From: Zingiber officinale
Lineage: Eukaryota > Streptophyta > Magnoliopsida > Zingiberales > Zingiberaceae
Direction of reading: 5' to 3'
Assembly (NCBI RefSeq): GCF_018446385.1
Contig: NC_056006.1
Coordinates: 1,798,001 to 1,862,000 of the forward strand
DNA: 64,000 nt
Numbering within the stretch: the stretch's first letter is position 1; the number at the start of each line of letters is the position of its first letter. Below are positions 11,486-23,429 of the stretch, in pieces. The notes under the pieces are model-generated. The model did not search any database. It saw only the letters and a list, made by a program, of their open reading frames with translations, and was not told the origin of the DNA. The position numbers and the translations under genes were made by a program.

Positions 11486-12944
11486 TGATCCTGTCTACAA
11501 ATCATGGAGATGATAAGTTAGGGATGTGGCTACTATGTTAACCGGATGTAAACTCCACTCCACTCTTTAACACAAAAAATGTTAGTGTCGAGTCAAGGAA
11601 GGAGTCTCCAATGTTGGTCCTCCGACGCTCAAGTCAATCATCGGAAAAAAGAAAAAGGTTGAGCAACAATAGACGTAGGCGTGAACAGTGAATAATGCAT
11701 ACCTCCGCCGGTGTACAGACCTCCTTTATATATAATGCTTTGGTGGGCGACGTGTGCGCTCTTCAAGGTGTGGGCATGCTCTCCCATTGGTCGTGGACAC
11801 ATTCTCTAATTGGTCGTGGGCACGTCCTCCGATTTGTCGACGTACAATTCACTTGTTGACTATGCCCTGTGTCAGTGCTCCCAAAAGGATATACCGAGAC
11901 ACGTCAATGATCCCTCTACTTGGCCGAGCGGGATAGCCCACTCGGCTAAGTACTCCTCCGCTGGACCTTCCACGTGGCGACAGGTCACGGTAGTTAGTTT
12001 CCACCTGACCAGACTAACGCTCCGGTCATACGCAAGCTCCTCTGCTTTGTGACGACCTCTGATGGTCTTGGCTGAACGAGCACTTTGCCTGGACCGACCC
12101 TTTGCCGATTGGGCAATACAAGCCCAATCGACCACTACTAGAGAGATCCGCTTGACCCCTCAGCGTCCGACCCTTTACCGTTGACCTCCTTGATTTTGAC
12201 CTCCACGTTGGCTTCTACCCTCGTCGTTTGACCTGTAGTTAGTGGGCCCCCTTTATCACCGCATCACAAGTCTTCCCCTCAAGTCTAGTCGAAGGAGGTT
12301 GCAAGTCCGACTGACTAGACGAGTAGTGCCTCGAGTGACCTCCGTCGATCGGACACTCACTGTGTTTGGATGTTGGTCGAAGTTTATCGCTGACTCGGAG
12401 GTCTAATTCACCGACCTGCCATTATTTTCTTTAAACTTGAACTCCTGATCGAATGACATAATCTTCAAAGCCTACAGTGGATTTGTCGTTCGGCTGCATC
12501 ATAGACTAATATCTGTGCCTATCAGAATGGTTGACGACGACACTTGGTAAATTTTTCCTTTCTCTACGCTTTCTCATATGAGCGTTCTTTCATAGTGGCT
12601 GATGTTAACCAAATTTCTAGAAAACTATGCAAGTGCTCGTTGACGACTAACCGTTTGACGTTTCGTCACTCTGTTAAGTTTTGCAAGTGCTTAAAGAATG
12701 TGTCGCCGTTGGGCTCAAGCGAGGCTATGCGCCACTTAGCCTTTTATAAAGCTTTTCGAAGTATAATTCCCCGCTTTCCCGATTGTCAATGTAGATACTC
12801 TCAGAGACTTTCACTTGCTCATTCAAATATAAGCCGAACGGTTGTATCATAGCAATGCGTCCCTGCTTCGGTCACTACTTGACCTGTTAACTTTACTTTA
12901 TGGCTTTAGAAAGCCACTCAGCCTTGTTTATCACCGACTCGGTT
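11486..12944 (-). mobile_element. 3' LTR (with possible 3' UTR) of Gypsy 1
   Basis: It starts on plus with TGATCCTG and is colinear with the segment beginning at 21057: GGGATGTGGCTAC, then a phrase on CTCAAGTCAATC, then GCATACCTCCGCC. On the minus strand it ends in AGGATCA, a normal CA end. The internal-side boundary is not certain because the copy at 21 kb is interrupted at 21408. Part of 12.2-12.9 kb could be 3' UTR. No ORF is credible. Confidence 0.6.
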
Positions 12945-13500
12945 TTAGAGTCGTCGCTTGGCTGTTATTCGTCGTAGAATAGAGTTTATAGTCATCGCTT
13001 GGCTATTGATGCTTAGACTCGGGTTTACAGTCGCCGCTCGGCTGTTATTCATCGTAGACTCGGGTTTATAGTTGTCGCTCGACTATTATTCATTGTAGAC
13101 TCAAAGTTATAGTCATTAATCGATTGTTGCCAAAACAAGGGTTTATACTTGCCGCTCGACTGTTGATGTAGGCTAGGGTTTATAATTGTCGCTCGACTAC
13201 TAATGTAGATAAGGGGTTATAGTCGCTGCTCGATTGTTGACGTAGATAGGAGTTTATAGTCGCCTCTCGACTATTCGTGAAGACTAGGGTTTATAGTCGC
13301 CACTCGACTGTTGGTGAAGACTAGAGTTTATAATCGCCGCTCGACTGTTGACGTAGACAAGGGTTTATAGTCGTCGCTCGACTATTGGTGAAAACTAGGG
13401 TTTATAGTCGCCGCTCGACTGTTGGTGAACACTAGGGTTTATAATCGTCGCTCAATTGATGGTGAAGAGTAGGGTTTATAGTCGTTGCTCGACTTTTAAC
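12945..13500. repeat. Minisatellite, ~37-40 bp unit, in Gypsy 1 3' region
   Basis: About fourteen imperfect units share the core GTTTATAGTCGCCGCTCGAC followed by TGTTGGTGAAGACTAG-like sequence. The period is about 40 bp on the left and 37 bp on the right. It lies between the end of pol (about 13.6 kb) and the LTR end, the place where Tat-lineage elements are known to carry variable tandem repeats. Confidence 0.85.
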
Positions 13501-13599
13501 TTGGCCAAACGGTACAAAAGTCTTGAACACTTAGGATTTTTATTCATTGTCTTCCTGCATCCATAAGACATACACTTACACAAGTACATTCGGATTTAA

Positions 13600-15076
13600 C
13601 CATGCACCTCTCACCCAACCCTATATAGCTGGAGATGGTTCGCACTTCAAGGTCGCTTGAGCTTTCTCCCATCCTTGTCCTGCAAGAAATAGGCTCCCGA
13701 GCTGAGCTTTTGAATGACTTTAAAAGGTCCTCCCAATGGAGCCTCTAATTTGGTGACATCGCTGACCAGCTTTACTCTTTTATAAACCAGGTCGCCGACC
13801 TGAAATGACCTTGGGATCACCCTCCGGTTATAGTTCTACTTCATGCGTTGTCTGTATATCATTAGCTGGACGACAGCCTTATCCTGCACTTTGTCCACCT
13901 GGTCGAGTTCCATGAACCTCTGCTCGGCATTTCCATCGTCGTAGAGCTACACTCGATTAGACTCTACTTCTACTTCCACTGGAACCATCGCCTCACCGCC
14001 ATACACTAGGTGGAATGGTGTCATGTCGGTCGCCTCTCTTGGTGTGGTACGATGAACCCACAAGATGCTTGGGAGCTCATCGACCCCGCTGCCTCCATCA
14101 TGGTCGAGTCGAGCCCGTAAACCCCTAAGGATTTCTTGGTTGGTGACTTATGCCTGACCGTTGCTCTAAGGATAGGTCACTGAGGTGAAAGCCTACGCAA
14201 TACCGTAGCCCTTGTACCACTCCTTAACTCTCCATCCAGCGAACCACCTCCCGTTATCTGATACGAGTCGGCGAAGGATGTCGAATCGACATAGGATATT
14301 CTTCCATATGAACTTGATAACCATGTGTTTGGTTATCTTGGCTAGCGGCTCGGCCTCCACCCACTTAGAGAAATAATCTACTACGACAAGTAGAAATCTA
14401 CATTGATCGGTTGCCATTGGAAATGGTCCAACGATATCCATGCCCCATTGGTCGAACAGACAAGACACCGTGGATGCCTTCATCTCCTCGATCGGTCGGT
14501 GTTGGCTGTTGTGATATTTTTGACATGACAGACAGGTGGCCACTGTCCGAGCGACACCATCTTGCAGTGTGGACCAAAATATCCTACCAACAGGATCTTT
14601 CAAGCCAGCAATCTGCCACCCGGATGACTTCCGCAGGAGCCCTGATACACTTCTTGAAGGATGTACTGGACGTCCTCCGGTCTGACACACTTGAGCAACG
14701 GCCTAGAGAAAATTCTTTTATATAGCTGGTCTCTGATCAAAGTGAACCGTTCGGCCCTCTTTTTCAACAGGCGAGCTTCTTCTTGATCGACTGAAGTGTT
14801 GCCTGATTGGAGGATCTCTATCAATGGGCTCCTCCAGTCGCTTGGGAAGTTTATTCCATCCATCCTATCGATGTGTGCCACCAGTGAGACTTGCTTGATC
14901 AACTGCTCTATCACGATCGGTGATAATGAACTGGCTAACTTAGCTAACTCATCCGTGATCTGGTTGTTCGATCGGGCTATCTTCTGTATAACAACTTTTT
15001 GGAAGTTTACCTTCAACTTCTCCAAAGCTTCTGCATATAGCCTATGTTGAGAGCTGCTTATTTTGAATGTCCCCAA
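13600..15076 (-). pseudogene. Gypsy 1 pol: RNase H end and integrase remnant
   Basis: The minus-strand frames carry the RNase H C-terminus (TDELAKLASS near 14.94 kb), the integrase zinc-binding lead-in (LLKCVRPEDVQYILQEVYQG), a CLSCQKYHN segment, then the integrase core WGMDIVGPFP, DYFSKWVEAEPL and VSDNGRWF. A C-terminal domain follows near 13.8 kb (FQVGDLVYKRVKLVSDVTKL). At least two frame changes and several stops split these parts, so no functional integrase is made. It continues directly from the RT/RNase H remnant upstream. Confidence 0.85.
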
Positions 15077-15119
15077 TAGTTGCTGAGCGGCTAGTTGAGA
15101 ATCCGTTTGGAGATGACTT

Positions 15120-16430
15120 TTGCAGCTCCGACGTGCCGAGCCACCTACAAGCCGGCTATTAAAGCCTCATACTCGGCTTTATTGTTTGTAGCCTGATAGT
15201 CTAACCACATGGACAATTACATCCTATCCTCCCATAGCGAAATCAAGAGAATGCCAATCCCGCTACCTTGCCGAGTGGACGATTTATCTACGTATATTTT
15301 CTATGTTGCGTTGGGCTCGGTGTTCTGGACCTCAGTGACAAAATCAACTAAGGCTTGGGCCTTGATTGTCGTCTTGGGTTGATATTGTATGTCAAACTTG
15401 TTCAGCTCGATTGTCCATTTGATCAGGCGTCTAGATGCTTCTAGGTTGAGAAGAACTCTTCCCAAGACACTGTTGGTCATCACGACGATCGGATGTGATA
15501 GAAAGTACAGACAAAATCTCTAAGCGGCAAGTACTAGCACAAAAGCTAAATTTTTAAGACTGGTGTAGCGGAATTCTGTATCTTTTAATATATGACTTAG
15601 GAAATACACAAGTTGTTACTCATGGCCGTTTTGCCTTACCAACGCCAAGCCAATAACATACTTGGTGGATGACAAGTAAATCCATAATGGCTCACCATCG
15701 ATGGGCTTGGCCAATATAGGCAAGGAGGTCAGGTACTCCTTGAGCTCTTCCAGTACCTTGTCGCATTCCGCGTCCCATTGGAACTTAGTCACTCGGCGCA
15801 AGATCTTGAAGAACTAATGACTCTGATTGGACAATTTGGAGATGAATCTGGATAGTGCAGTAATTCGTCCGGTTAGCCGTTGAGCCTCCTTCAAGTTACG
15901 GGGCAGGGGCATGTCTTGTAATGTCTTCACCTTGCTTGGATTCGCCTCGATTCCCCGTTTGGTGACAATGTATCCAAGGAAGTGGCCGCTCTTTACTCTA
16001 AACAGGGACTTGTTCAGGTTTAACTTTATCCCATACGCCCTCAAAGCATGGCAAGTTTCTTTGATGTCTGTACAAAGGTTAGCAGCTTGGAGGGATTTTA
16101 TTAATATGTCATTGACATATACTTCCATGTTGCAGCCGATCTGCCATCGGAACACCTTATTCATCAGTCTTTGGTAAGTGGCACCGGCATTCTTTAATCC
16201 GAACGGCATGACATTGTAGCAATAAGTTTCGTCGGTCGTGACGAAGCTGACCTTCTCTTGATCCTCCCGGGCAAGTGACACTTGGTGGTAACCTTGATAT
16301 GCATCTAGCATGCAGATCAGCTCGCAACCCGCCGTGGAGTCCATCATCTGGTCTATCCTGGGCAGGGGATAGAAGTTCTTCGAGCAAGCTTTGTTTAGAT
16401 CACGAAAGTTGATGTAGACTCACCATTTGT
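15120..16430 (-). pseudogene. Gypsy 1 pol: reverse transcriptase/RNase H remnant
   Basis: The longest piece (16347-15814) has the RT landmarks YQGYHQVSLAREDQEKVSF, MPFGLKNAGATYQRLMNKVF and, at the catalytic box, YVNDILIK. The first Asp of the usual YVDD is Asn, which by itself should inactivate polymerisation. The RT thumb (15801-15616) and the start of RNase H (15483-15301, RRLIKWTIELNKFDIQYQPK) follow in other frames. Confidence 0.88.
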
Positions 16431-16789
16431 TGTCAGGCTTGGAGACCAGCACGACATTGGCGAGCTAGCTAGGAAATTGAACCTCGTGGATGTAACCGAC
16501 TTCCAACAGTTTTTCTATATCTGCCCAGATGATCTAGTTCTGCTCTGCACTGAAGTTCCTCTTCCTCTATTTCATAGGCCTAGCGTCCGGTCGAACGTGA
16601 AGCTCGTGCTAAGCTACACTTGGCGAGATGCCTAGGAACTCGTGGGTCGACCAAGCGAACACGTCGTGGTTTTGCCTAAGACAGGTGACTAGCTCTGCCT
16701 TCTTCTCCTCTGTCAGGTCGCCAACGATGAAAGTGGCAGCCTCCGATCAGCTAGGATGAATCTGAACTTCCTCCTTTTCCTCGTAGACC

Positions 16790-17310
16790 AACCCAGGAGG
16801 TTCCTCCCTGATGGAGTTCACTTCCAAGCGCGGGCCTTTTGTGTGGCTCTTGCTTTGGACTTGACTATCTCAACCTAGCATCGCTGAGTGGCCAAATGAT
16901 CGCATTTAACTTCGCCCACCTTGTTGTCAACCAAAAATTTGATCTTCTAGTAGAAAGTGGACACCACCGCTCAGAACTCATTAAGGGCTGGTCGGCCCAA
17001 TATGACATTGTCAGCGGATGGCGCATCCACTACAATGAAGTTTGTGGTCATTGTCCTCTTGAGCAGCAACTCTCCAAGCGATATGCCTAGCTATGTTTGG
17101 CTGATCGGTAACCTTCGATCAATTTGTAGTTGGTCGAACGCCTTCTTAAATATAATATTCACTGAGATTCCTGTATCAACAAAGGTTTGGTGAAAAGTAT
17201 AATTAGCTATTACCGCTCGGATGATTAGAGTGTCGTCGTAAGAGATCTCCACTCCCTCCAGGTATTGGGGGCCAAAACTGATCTCAGGCCCCTCGGCCTT
17301 CTCCTTGTTG
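16790..17310 (-). pseudogene. Gypsy 1 aspartic protease remnant
   Basis: On the minus strand, VEISYDDTLIIRAVIANYTF leads into TFVDTGISVNIIF, the DTG active-site motif of retroviral-type aspartic protease, near 17.17 kb. It continues through DNVILGRPALNEF near 17.0 kb, a typical flap-distal segment. In-frame stops occur. The related Gypsy 2 lacks the catalytic residues at the corresponding place (see 34977-36890). Confidence 0.75.
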
Positions 17311-17659
17311 TATCCAACATGTATTTCTAGGCGCCGGGCATGTAACTTCCTCGCTTACCACCGGTCGACCCTCCGGCGATTATTCCAATCTCTCCGCGAG
17401 TGGTGTTGTTTCGGTTCTCCTCCTCCTGAGCTAAGGTCCTAGTCTACTCAGCATGAGCTCGGGCGGGACTTGTGTTATTTCTCCTTTGGCTTCGACGATG
17501 GCGTGGTTCGACCGTTGTTTTTTCTCATTCCCTTCGGCCAGTTGATCGACGTCTATGGCATCAATCGGGAGATGGTGATTAGCGACGATATCCCTGCGAA
17601 GCTGGTCTGCTAGTGATTAGTGTTAGGTCATAGCAATCGCGTGTATTGTGTGTCGTCGA

Positions 17660-19867
17660 TGTTAGAGTGTATACTAAAAGCCTAGCTTTTTGTAAACATT
17701 TATTTTGAAATAATGAATCACATCGGTCAAATGTCTACATTTATATGCTAAGTGTAGTTGTTCAATTAATTTATATTGTAGATAACATGGTGTGTGGTGT
17801 CACACATAAACGATCATGTTATCAGTTCTTTATAAATTATAAACAGTTGCTCACGACTAAGATGGATAGGAACAAATCATTACAATAGTCATAGTGTAAT
17901 TTGGTATTAGTTTATCTTGACTATGAAATTACACTAGTACACTCTGAGTGTATTGAGTAGGACCATTTAAGGTAGTTTCTTTTTGTACTGACTACATAAA
18001 AGAACATGACCTTTGTTATTATGAAAGTGTGTGCTCTTAATCATGATATAATAACAAGCACGTATACTTAATATTCATTTCTTTGATTTATCAAAGGGTG
18101 CGATTTAGTTCGATAAATCAATAGGTCCAATAAGTTGGGAAATGATATCATTTATATAATGTGTTGTTGATTATAGAATGAAACTGTGTCATAGTAATTT
18201 AGGTTGATAATGACCCGAAGAGGAGCTCATAAGGATTGTCATGTAAACTCTGCAGGTGGACTTAGTCTGACATGACAATAAGATTGAGTGGTACTACTCT
18301 TGGACTAAGACATTAATTAAAGTGAGTTGTCAGTAACTCATTTAATTAGTGAACATTCGACATCTTAAACACAGGGAGATTAACACACTCATGATAAGAA
18401 GGAGCCTAAGCTAGGGCCGGCCAAACCAAGGTGAGTTGGTTTTATAAGGTGGTCGACCCTAGCTTGAGGTGGTCGGCCATAATAAAATAAAAGGATTTTA
18501 TTTTTTTTAAATCTTTCCTTATGTGGAAGCCATGATTTAAAAGAGAGTTTAAAAATTAAATCTTTCCTTTTATAGTTTCTACAAAAGATTAAGAGAAAGG
18601 ATTGATATCTTTCCTTATTTGTACATTGAAAAAAAGATTTTAATTTTGGAGAAAACTTTCCTTTTTGGAAATCATCCACATCTTTTAATAGAAATATTTT
18701 AATTTATAAAAGTTTCCTTTCATAACCAACCATGAAGGGAATCTTTAAAGAGAAATTTTTATTTTAAAAATTTCCGGAAACAAATTAGGAAGTTTTAATT
18801 TTGTGTTTAAAACTTTCCTTGTTTGGAAGAGTTGTAGGGGTCGGCCACATTAATAAATAAAAGAAATTTTTAATTAAATTTTCCTTTCATTGGTAAGGAA
18901 ATTAAGGAAGTTTTAATTAAACTTTTCTTATTTGCCAAGACCAAGGAATATAAAAGAGAGGGTAGAGGTGTCTCACCTCATAACATATCATCTAGTATTC
19001 CTCTCTTCTCTTCCTTAGTGTGGCCGGCCCTCATCCTCTCCTCCTTTTCTTCTTCTTTGGCCGGCGGCATCAACTCTCTAGGAGACTCTTGGTGGTCGGA
19101 TTTTGCTTAGAGAAGAAGTAGAGAAAGGAGACTTTGTTTCTTTGCATCCCTTGGAGCTTGGTTGCTGGCCGAAGTTCTGCATCTCAAGGGGTTGTTGTTG
19201 GCCGAAACTTACAAGTAGAAGAAGGAAGCTTGGGTGGATTCTCGTCTCGGTAGATCGTCGCTCATACGACGTCCGAGATAAGAAGAGGAATACGATAGAA
19301 GATCGTGAGGTCTATAAGCTACAAAAGGTATAACTAGTTATTAGTTTCCGCATCATAACTAGTTCATCCTTTTTGTTTAGATCTTGAAATACTAAACACA
19401 AGAGGCTAGTGATTCTAGGTTTTTTGGATTTGTGATTCGATTTGTGTTTCTTTTGTTTTTTCGATCTTGTGATTCGATTGTTCTTTTTGGTTAAACCTAG
19501 GGTTACTATAAGGAGATTGAATATTGAATTTCGTTGAAAGGCTTTGTCTAGGCAGTGGTGGATGATCTCATACCCAAGAAGGCCTAGTGCCTCGCCACGT
19601 TTGACCTGGAAGCCGAACTTTGAAATAAATATTTAATCGAATTTGTAACATGGGTAGATTTGGATTAATAATGTTAAGCATCGTTTGTGATCCAAGTCTA
19701 AACCTCTAAGAGCAGATAAGTTAAATTTGGAATCAATAATGTTAAGTTCTGTTTGTGATTCCAAATTTAATTTCTAAAGAACACAATAGGTTGTTAGGAA
19801 AGGTTCAGGACTTGTACAAAATTTTTGTACAGGGGAACCAGTACGATATTCCGAGTAACAACCAACA
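17660..19867 (+). mobile_element. Copia-type solo LTR, 2208 bp, TSD GTCGA
   Basis: The segment starts TGTTAGAGTGTATACTAAAA and ends GTAACAACCAACA, with the pentamer GTCGA on both sides (17655-17659 and 19868-19872). It has no internal coding region, primer site or second LTR, so it is a solo LTR left by recombination between the two LTRs of a complete element. It sits inside Gypsy 1 between protease and gag and is therefore younger. Copia assignment rests on the TGTTAG...AACA ends and overall look. Confidence 0.9.
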
Positions 19868-19879
19868 GTCGACTGGTAG

Positions 19880-20900
19880 AACGAGCAGAACATTGGCGTC
19901 CATAACTTGCCTTTTGCAACTTTTAGGCAATCGACTACCACATGTTGTACGACATGTGTTCTAGGCTCCTGGTGTTGCTATGCTCCTCCCGCTCGGGACC
20001 CTTAGGTGGTTGATGGCTACTAGGTGGTCCCCGTTCAGGCACTCTTGCATGCTCGATCGACGCCTCCTTTCTTCTTGTTACTTGGGTCTCTTCCACGTTT
20101 ATGTACTCTGTGTCCTGCCTGAGTAGGTAGTCAAAGTCCTTCAGCGGCCTCCGTATGAGTGAGTGAAAGAACTCTCCTTCGGTGAGCCCTTGGGTAAAGA
20201 CGTTCAACAATATTTCCAAGGAGACCGATGGAATATCCATAGCCACTTTCTTAAGCGCTTGATGTATGCTATCAGTGCCTCCATGGGCTCTTGTTTCAAG
20301 GAGAATGGGTTTACGCTCGTCTTCTGGTAGCGGTGACTACTAGCAAAGTGGTGCAAGAATGCTGCTTAGAAGTCTTTGAAGCTATGAATTAAGCCAATCG
20401 ACATTCGTCTGAAGCAGCGCTGTGCGGATCTGGAAAGTGTAGCGAGGAAGACCCAACACTTTACCCCATCGGTGTACTGATGAAGTGTGGCCGCATTATC
20501 AAACTGGGTCAGGTGGTCATCTGGATCGGTCATTCCGTTGTACTCACCGATCGTCAACGGGGTGTAGTGCTTCGACAGAGGGTCATCCAAGATTCCCTAA
20601 GAGAATTGTTGATTGATCCGCTCGGGTGAATCATCATTCCTTGGTGCTTTCCTTTTATGCGTGTCCCGAACGGGCATGTTGTCGGAGGAGGATCCTCATT
20701 CCTTATCTGCTCGACCTAACTCCTCTGTCGGAGTGTGGAACAGTGCTCGATGGAAGGGGATCAGCGCATGGGGCGCATCTTTGTAGGTACCGGCTGGCCT
20801 CTTACTCTGTCCCTAGATAGGTATGTGATCCGCTCGATCTCCATATTCGTCTTGATGACCCGCTACTGAGGTTGCGAGCTCCTGTACCTAGCGATTAGCC
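19880..20900 (-). pseudogene. Gypsy 1 gag remnant
   Basis: Two open stretches carry gag phrases. At 20590-20366 is DDPLSKHYTPLTIGEYNG and DPDDHLTQFDNAATLHQYTD. At 20246-19935 is a gag stretch with LTEGEFFHSLIRRPLKDFDY. These resemble the retrotransposon gag family with a DPxDHL motif. The frame breaks between them (near 20.3 kb), and no zinc knuckle is evident, perhaps because the solo LTR interrupts the region. Confidence 0.75.
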
Positions 20901-21036
20901 AATGCCTATTGCTGTTATTACTCCACTTTTTTTTATCGTTCGGGCTTGTATCAACATATCTAGCTCCTCCTTTGTTAAAGTAACCATGGCGAGTCGTCCA
21001 ACATCCTCCATCTTCGCATCTCAGATTCAGGCTAGT

Positions 21037-21053
21037 TCCCACAGACGGCGCCA
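21037..21053 (-). other. Primer-binding site of Gypsy 1
   Basis: The minus strand reads TGGCGCCGTCTGTGGGA, a common primer-binding sequence in plant Gypsy elements. It begins three bases after the LTR end, which on the minus strand is GGATCA at 21057. This fixes the orientation and the LTR boundary. Confidence 0.8.
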
Positions 21054-21056
21054 ATA

Positions 21057-21407
21057 TGATCCTATCCGAAAATCATGGATATGGCAAGCTGGGGATGTGG
21101 CTACCGCATTGACCAAATGTAGACTCCGCTCTGCTCTGCAACACAAGAAACGTCAGTGCCGAGCTAAGGAAGGGGTCCCCGGCGTTAGCCCTCCAACGCT
21201 CAAGTCAATCACCGAAAAGAGAGAAAAGGTGGAGCAACATTAGACGCAGGCATGAACTGTGAATAATGCGTACCTCCGCCAGTGTACGAACCCCCCTTTA
21301 TATAATGCCTTGGTGGATGACATGTGCACTTTTCGAGACGTGGACACGTTCTCTCATTGGTTGCGGACACGTTCTCCAATTAGTCTTATACAGTTGGTCA
21401 TGGACAT
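21057..21407 (-). mobile_element. 5' LTR end of Gypsy 1, interrupted
   Basis: The 350 bp next to the primer site match the LTR end at 11486 onward, with clear divergence. At 21408 the match is broken by an unrelated insertion. The segment may also serve as the 3' LTR of Gypsy 2, since that element's minisatellite and pol end follow to the right without another LTR end. Confidence 0.65.
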
Positions 21408-22560
21408 TGTTACGCTTCCGTAAGTGCACGGATACGTCGTCAGTAATAAAAGACTATTGATCCCACGAGGACCCCACGAGGACTGGTTATAAGCACTAGC
21501 GATTGTTCACGTAGAATTAGTTAAACTACCGTTGGTTGTAAGTTAACTATTTCTTAGGAAGAAAGGAAATGAGCAAGTAGATGTGAGAACTAGCAAAAGA
21601 GAGAAAGGTTAACTTGGCTTGGGAAGAGTTCTAGGAGTTCGGTTTCGTTGTGGTGGAACCTGATGTATCATGTTCTATCTTTTCCTCATTGTCAATCAAC
21701 ATGCATTAATGCCGGAAGTTAAAGCTACTATCCTTAAGCACTAAACAGAGAAGATCCCTGTGAAATCCTATTACGGTTAACCCCTGTCACTAGGACACCT
21801 CGGTAGATCACAAGAATACAAATCTAATCGGTATCATTAGGAATAGAGATAAGGGTTTGGTTTGGTCTCTTACTTCCTTATGGAGAAGTTGCCTCTCCTT
21901 TCAAGGGAGTATCCTAGATGTCCGTGAACGGGTTAACCCTGTCACTAGGGCCCCTCGGGTATACGATCTAAGATCATCTCTTTACGAAATTAGCAATTCT
22001 TACACATTTAACTAATATGAAAAGGTAATCTCAGCAACAAGTCTCATTCATATTAAATAGAAACTAGGCAATGAGTAAAGGCATAAACATGAGTCTTACA
22101 TCAAATCCTATTCACAACTACTCCCTGATCCTAGAACAAAGGATCTACTCCATAGACGTAGGAGAAAAATCCAAAGACATAATATAAGTAAGTATACAAT
22201 CCTCAAACGAGAAGAGAGAAAGAGAAGAGATTCTTATCCAATAACGCCGAGTAATCTTCGGATCCAATCCTTTACTTCTGGAGTTGATGAGGTGATGAAG
22301 GTGATCTCGGATCGTTGAACGAAGGTTCGGGATAGTGTGGAACGACACCAAGGTAAATCTCTTCTGATGACTCGCCTCCCCCCTCGAGGAGAAGAGTTAA
22401 AAGCCTTTATATAGGCTAGGACATGGGCGCTTCACGACCCGTACCACGGCCGTGCGAGATCTGCACGGCTAAGCTCTTCTTCTCTTTGGGTTAAGTGGCA
22501 CGACCGTGCCACATCTGCATGTCCGTGTCTTGCATCTTTCATAATGAATTCTCAAACTGA
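21408..22560 (+). mobile_element. Inserted LTR-like fragment (TGTTACGCTTCCG...)
   Basis: A sequence unlike the surrounding LTR begins TGTTACGCTTCCGTAAGTGC and includes ATTGATCCCACGAGGAC and later CACGACCGTGCCACATCTGC. Similar phrases recur in LTRs of many plant retrotransposons. No ORF is present. The right boundary is approximate (after TTGCATCTTTCA) and no target duplication was found. Confidence 0.5.
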
Positions 22561-22739
22561 ATAATAAGCCAATCGAGTAGATAATGCTGAGCGAAATAAA
22601 TAGGTCGGATATTTAGCTTCCTTAATGTTAAAATCCCACTGAAGTGCATGTTCGCCTATAACCCGGCCAAAGGCTCAGGGACTTAGAATAGTCGCGATTA
22701 CTCGGGGGCTGAAAATTTGTAAATGTAAGGAGATGCCTA

Positions 22740-23410
22740 CTGCTCAAGGGTTTATAGTCGCCTCTCGACTATAAGGAGTTTAAAGTCGCTGCTCGTCTGT
22801 ATAGAGTTTAAAGTCGTAGTTCGACTGTATAGAGTTTTAAATCTCAGTTCAACTGTATAGAGTTTAAAATTGCCGGTCGACTGCATAGAGTTTAAAGTCG
22901 CAGTTCAATTGTATGAAGTTTAAAGTCGCAGTTCGACTGTATGAAGTTTAAAATTGTCGCTCGACTATATAGAGTTTAAAGTCACAGTTCAACTATATGG
23001 AGTTTAAAATCGTAGTTCGACTGTATAGAGTTTAAAGTTGCCGCTCAACTTTATAGAGTTTAAAGTCATAGTTTGACTGTATGGAGTTTAAAGGCACATT
23101 TTGACTGTATAGAGTTTAAAGTCGCTGCTCGACTATATAGAGTTTAAAATCACAGTTCGACTGTATAGAGTTTAAAGTCATAGTTCGACTGTATGGAGTT
23201 TAAAGTCGCCACTCGACTATATAGAGTTTAAAGTCACAGTTCGACTGTATAAAGTCTAAAATCACAGTTCGACTGTATGGAGTTTAAAGTCGTCGCTCGA
23301 CTATATAGAGTTTAAAGTCATAATTTGACTGTACATAGTTTAAAGTCGCCCGCTCGACTATATAGAGTTTAAAGTCATAGTTCGACTGTATAAAATTTAA
23401 AGTCGCAGTT
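22740..23410. repeat. Minisatellite, 28 bp unit
   Basis: About 24 tandem units of GAGTTTAAAGTCGCAGTTCG followed by ACTGTATA have period 28 bp and moderate variation. The core GTTTAAAGTCGCNGYTCGAC matches the core of the 37 bp array at 12945-13500, so the two arrays are homologous with different unit length. It probably belongs to the 3' UTR of Gypsy 2. Confidence 0.9.
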
Positions 23411-23429
23411 CGACTGTATATAGCAAACC

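Larger units (their letters stand above)
11486..21056 (-). mobile_element. Decayed Tat-like Gypsy retrotransposon 1
   Basis: On the minus strand the order is primer-binding site (21053-21037), gag (about 20.9-19.9 kb), protease (about 17.2 kb), reverse transcriptase (16.35-15.8 kb), RNase H (15.5-15.0 kb), integrase (about 15.0-13.6 kb), a minisatellite (13.5-12.9 kb) and the LTR end at 11486. The LTR terminus (TGATCC on plus) recurs at 21057. Both ends are followed by matching sequence, including a shared GGAAGGGGTC-like phrase and TAATGCRTACCTCCGCC. PR-RT-RH-IN order makes it Gypsy (Ty3); the gag type and the 3' UTR minisatellite suggest the Tat lineage. Stops and frameshifts throughout mean it cannot move by itself. 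A Copia solo LTR is inserted between protease and gag. Confidence 0.8.

Noticed and set aside
12945-13500. Regularly spaced repeats that might suggest a CRISPR-like array
   Set aside because: Units are contiguous and degenerate with no unique spacers, no cas genes are present, and the block lies in a plant Gypsy element.
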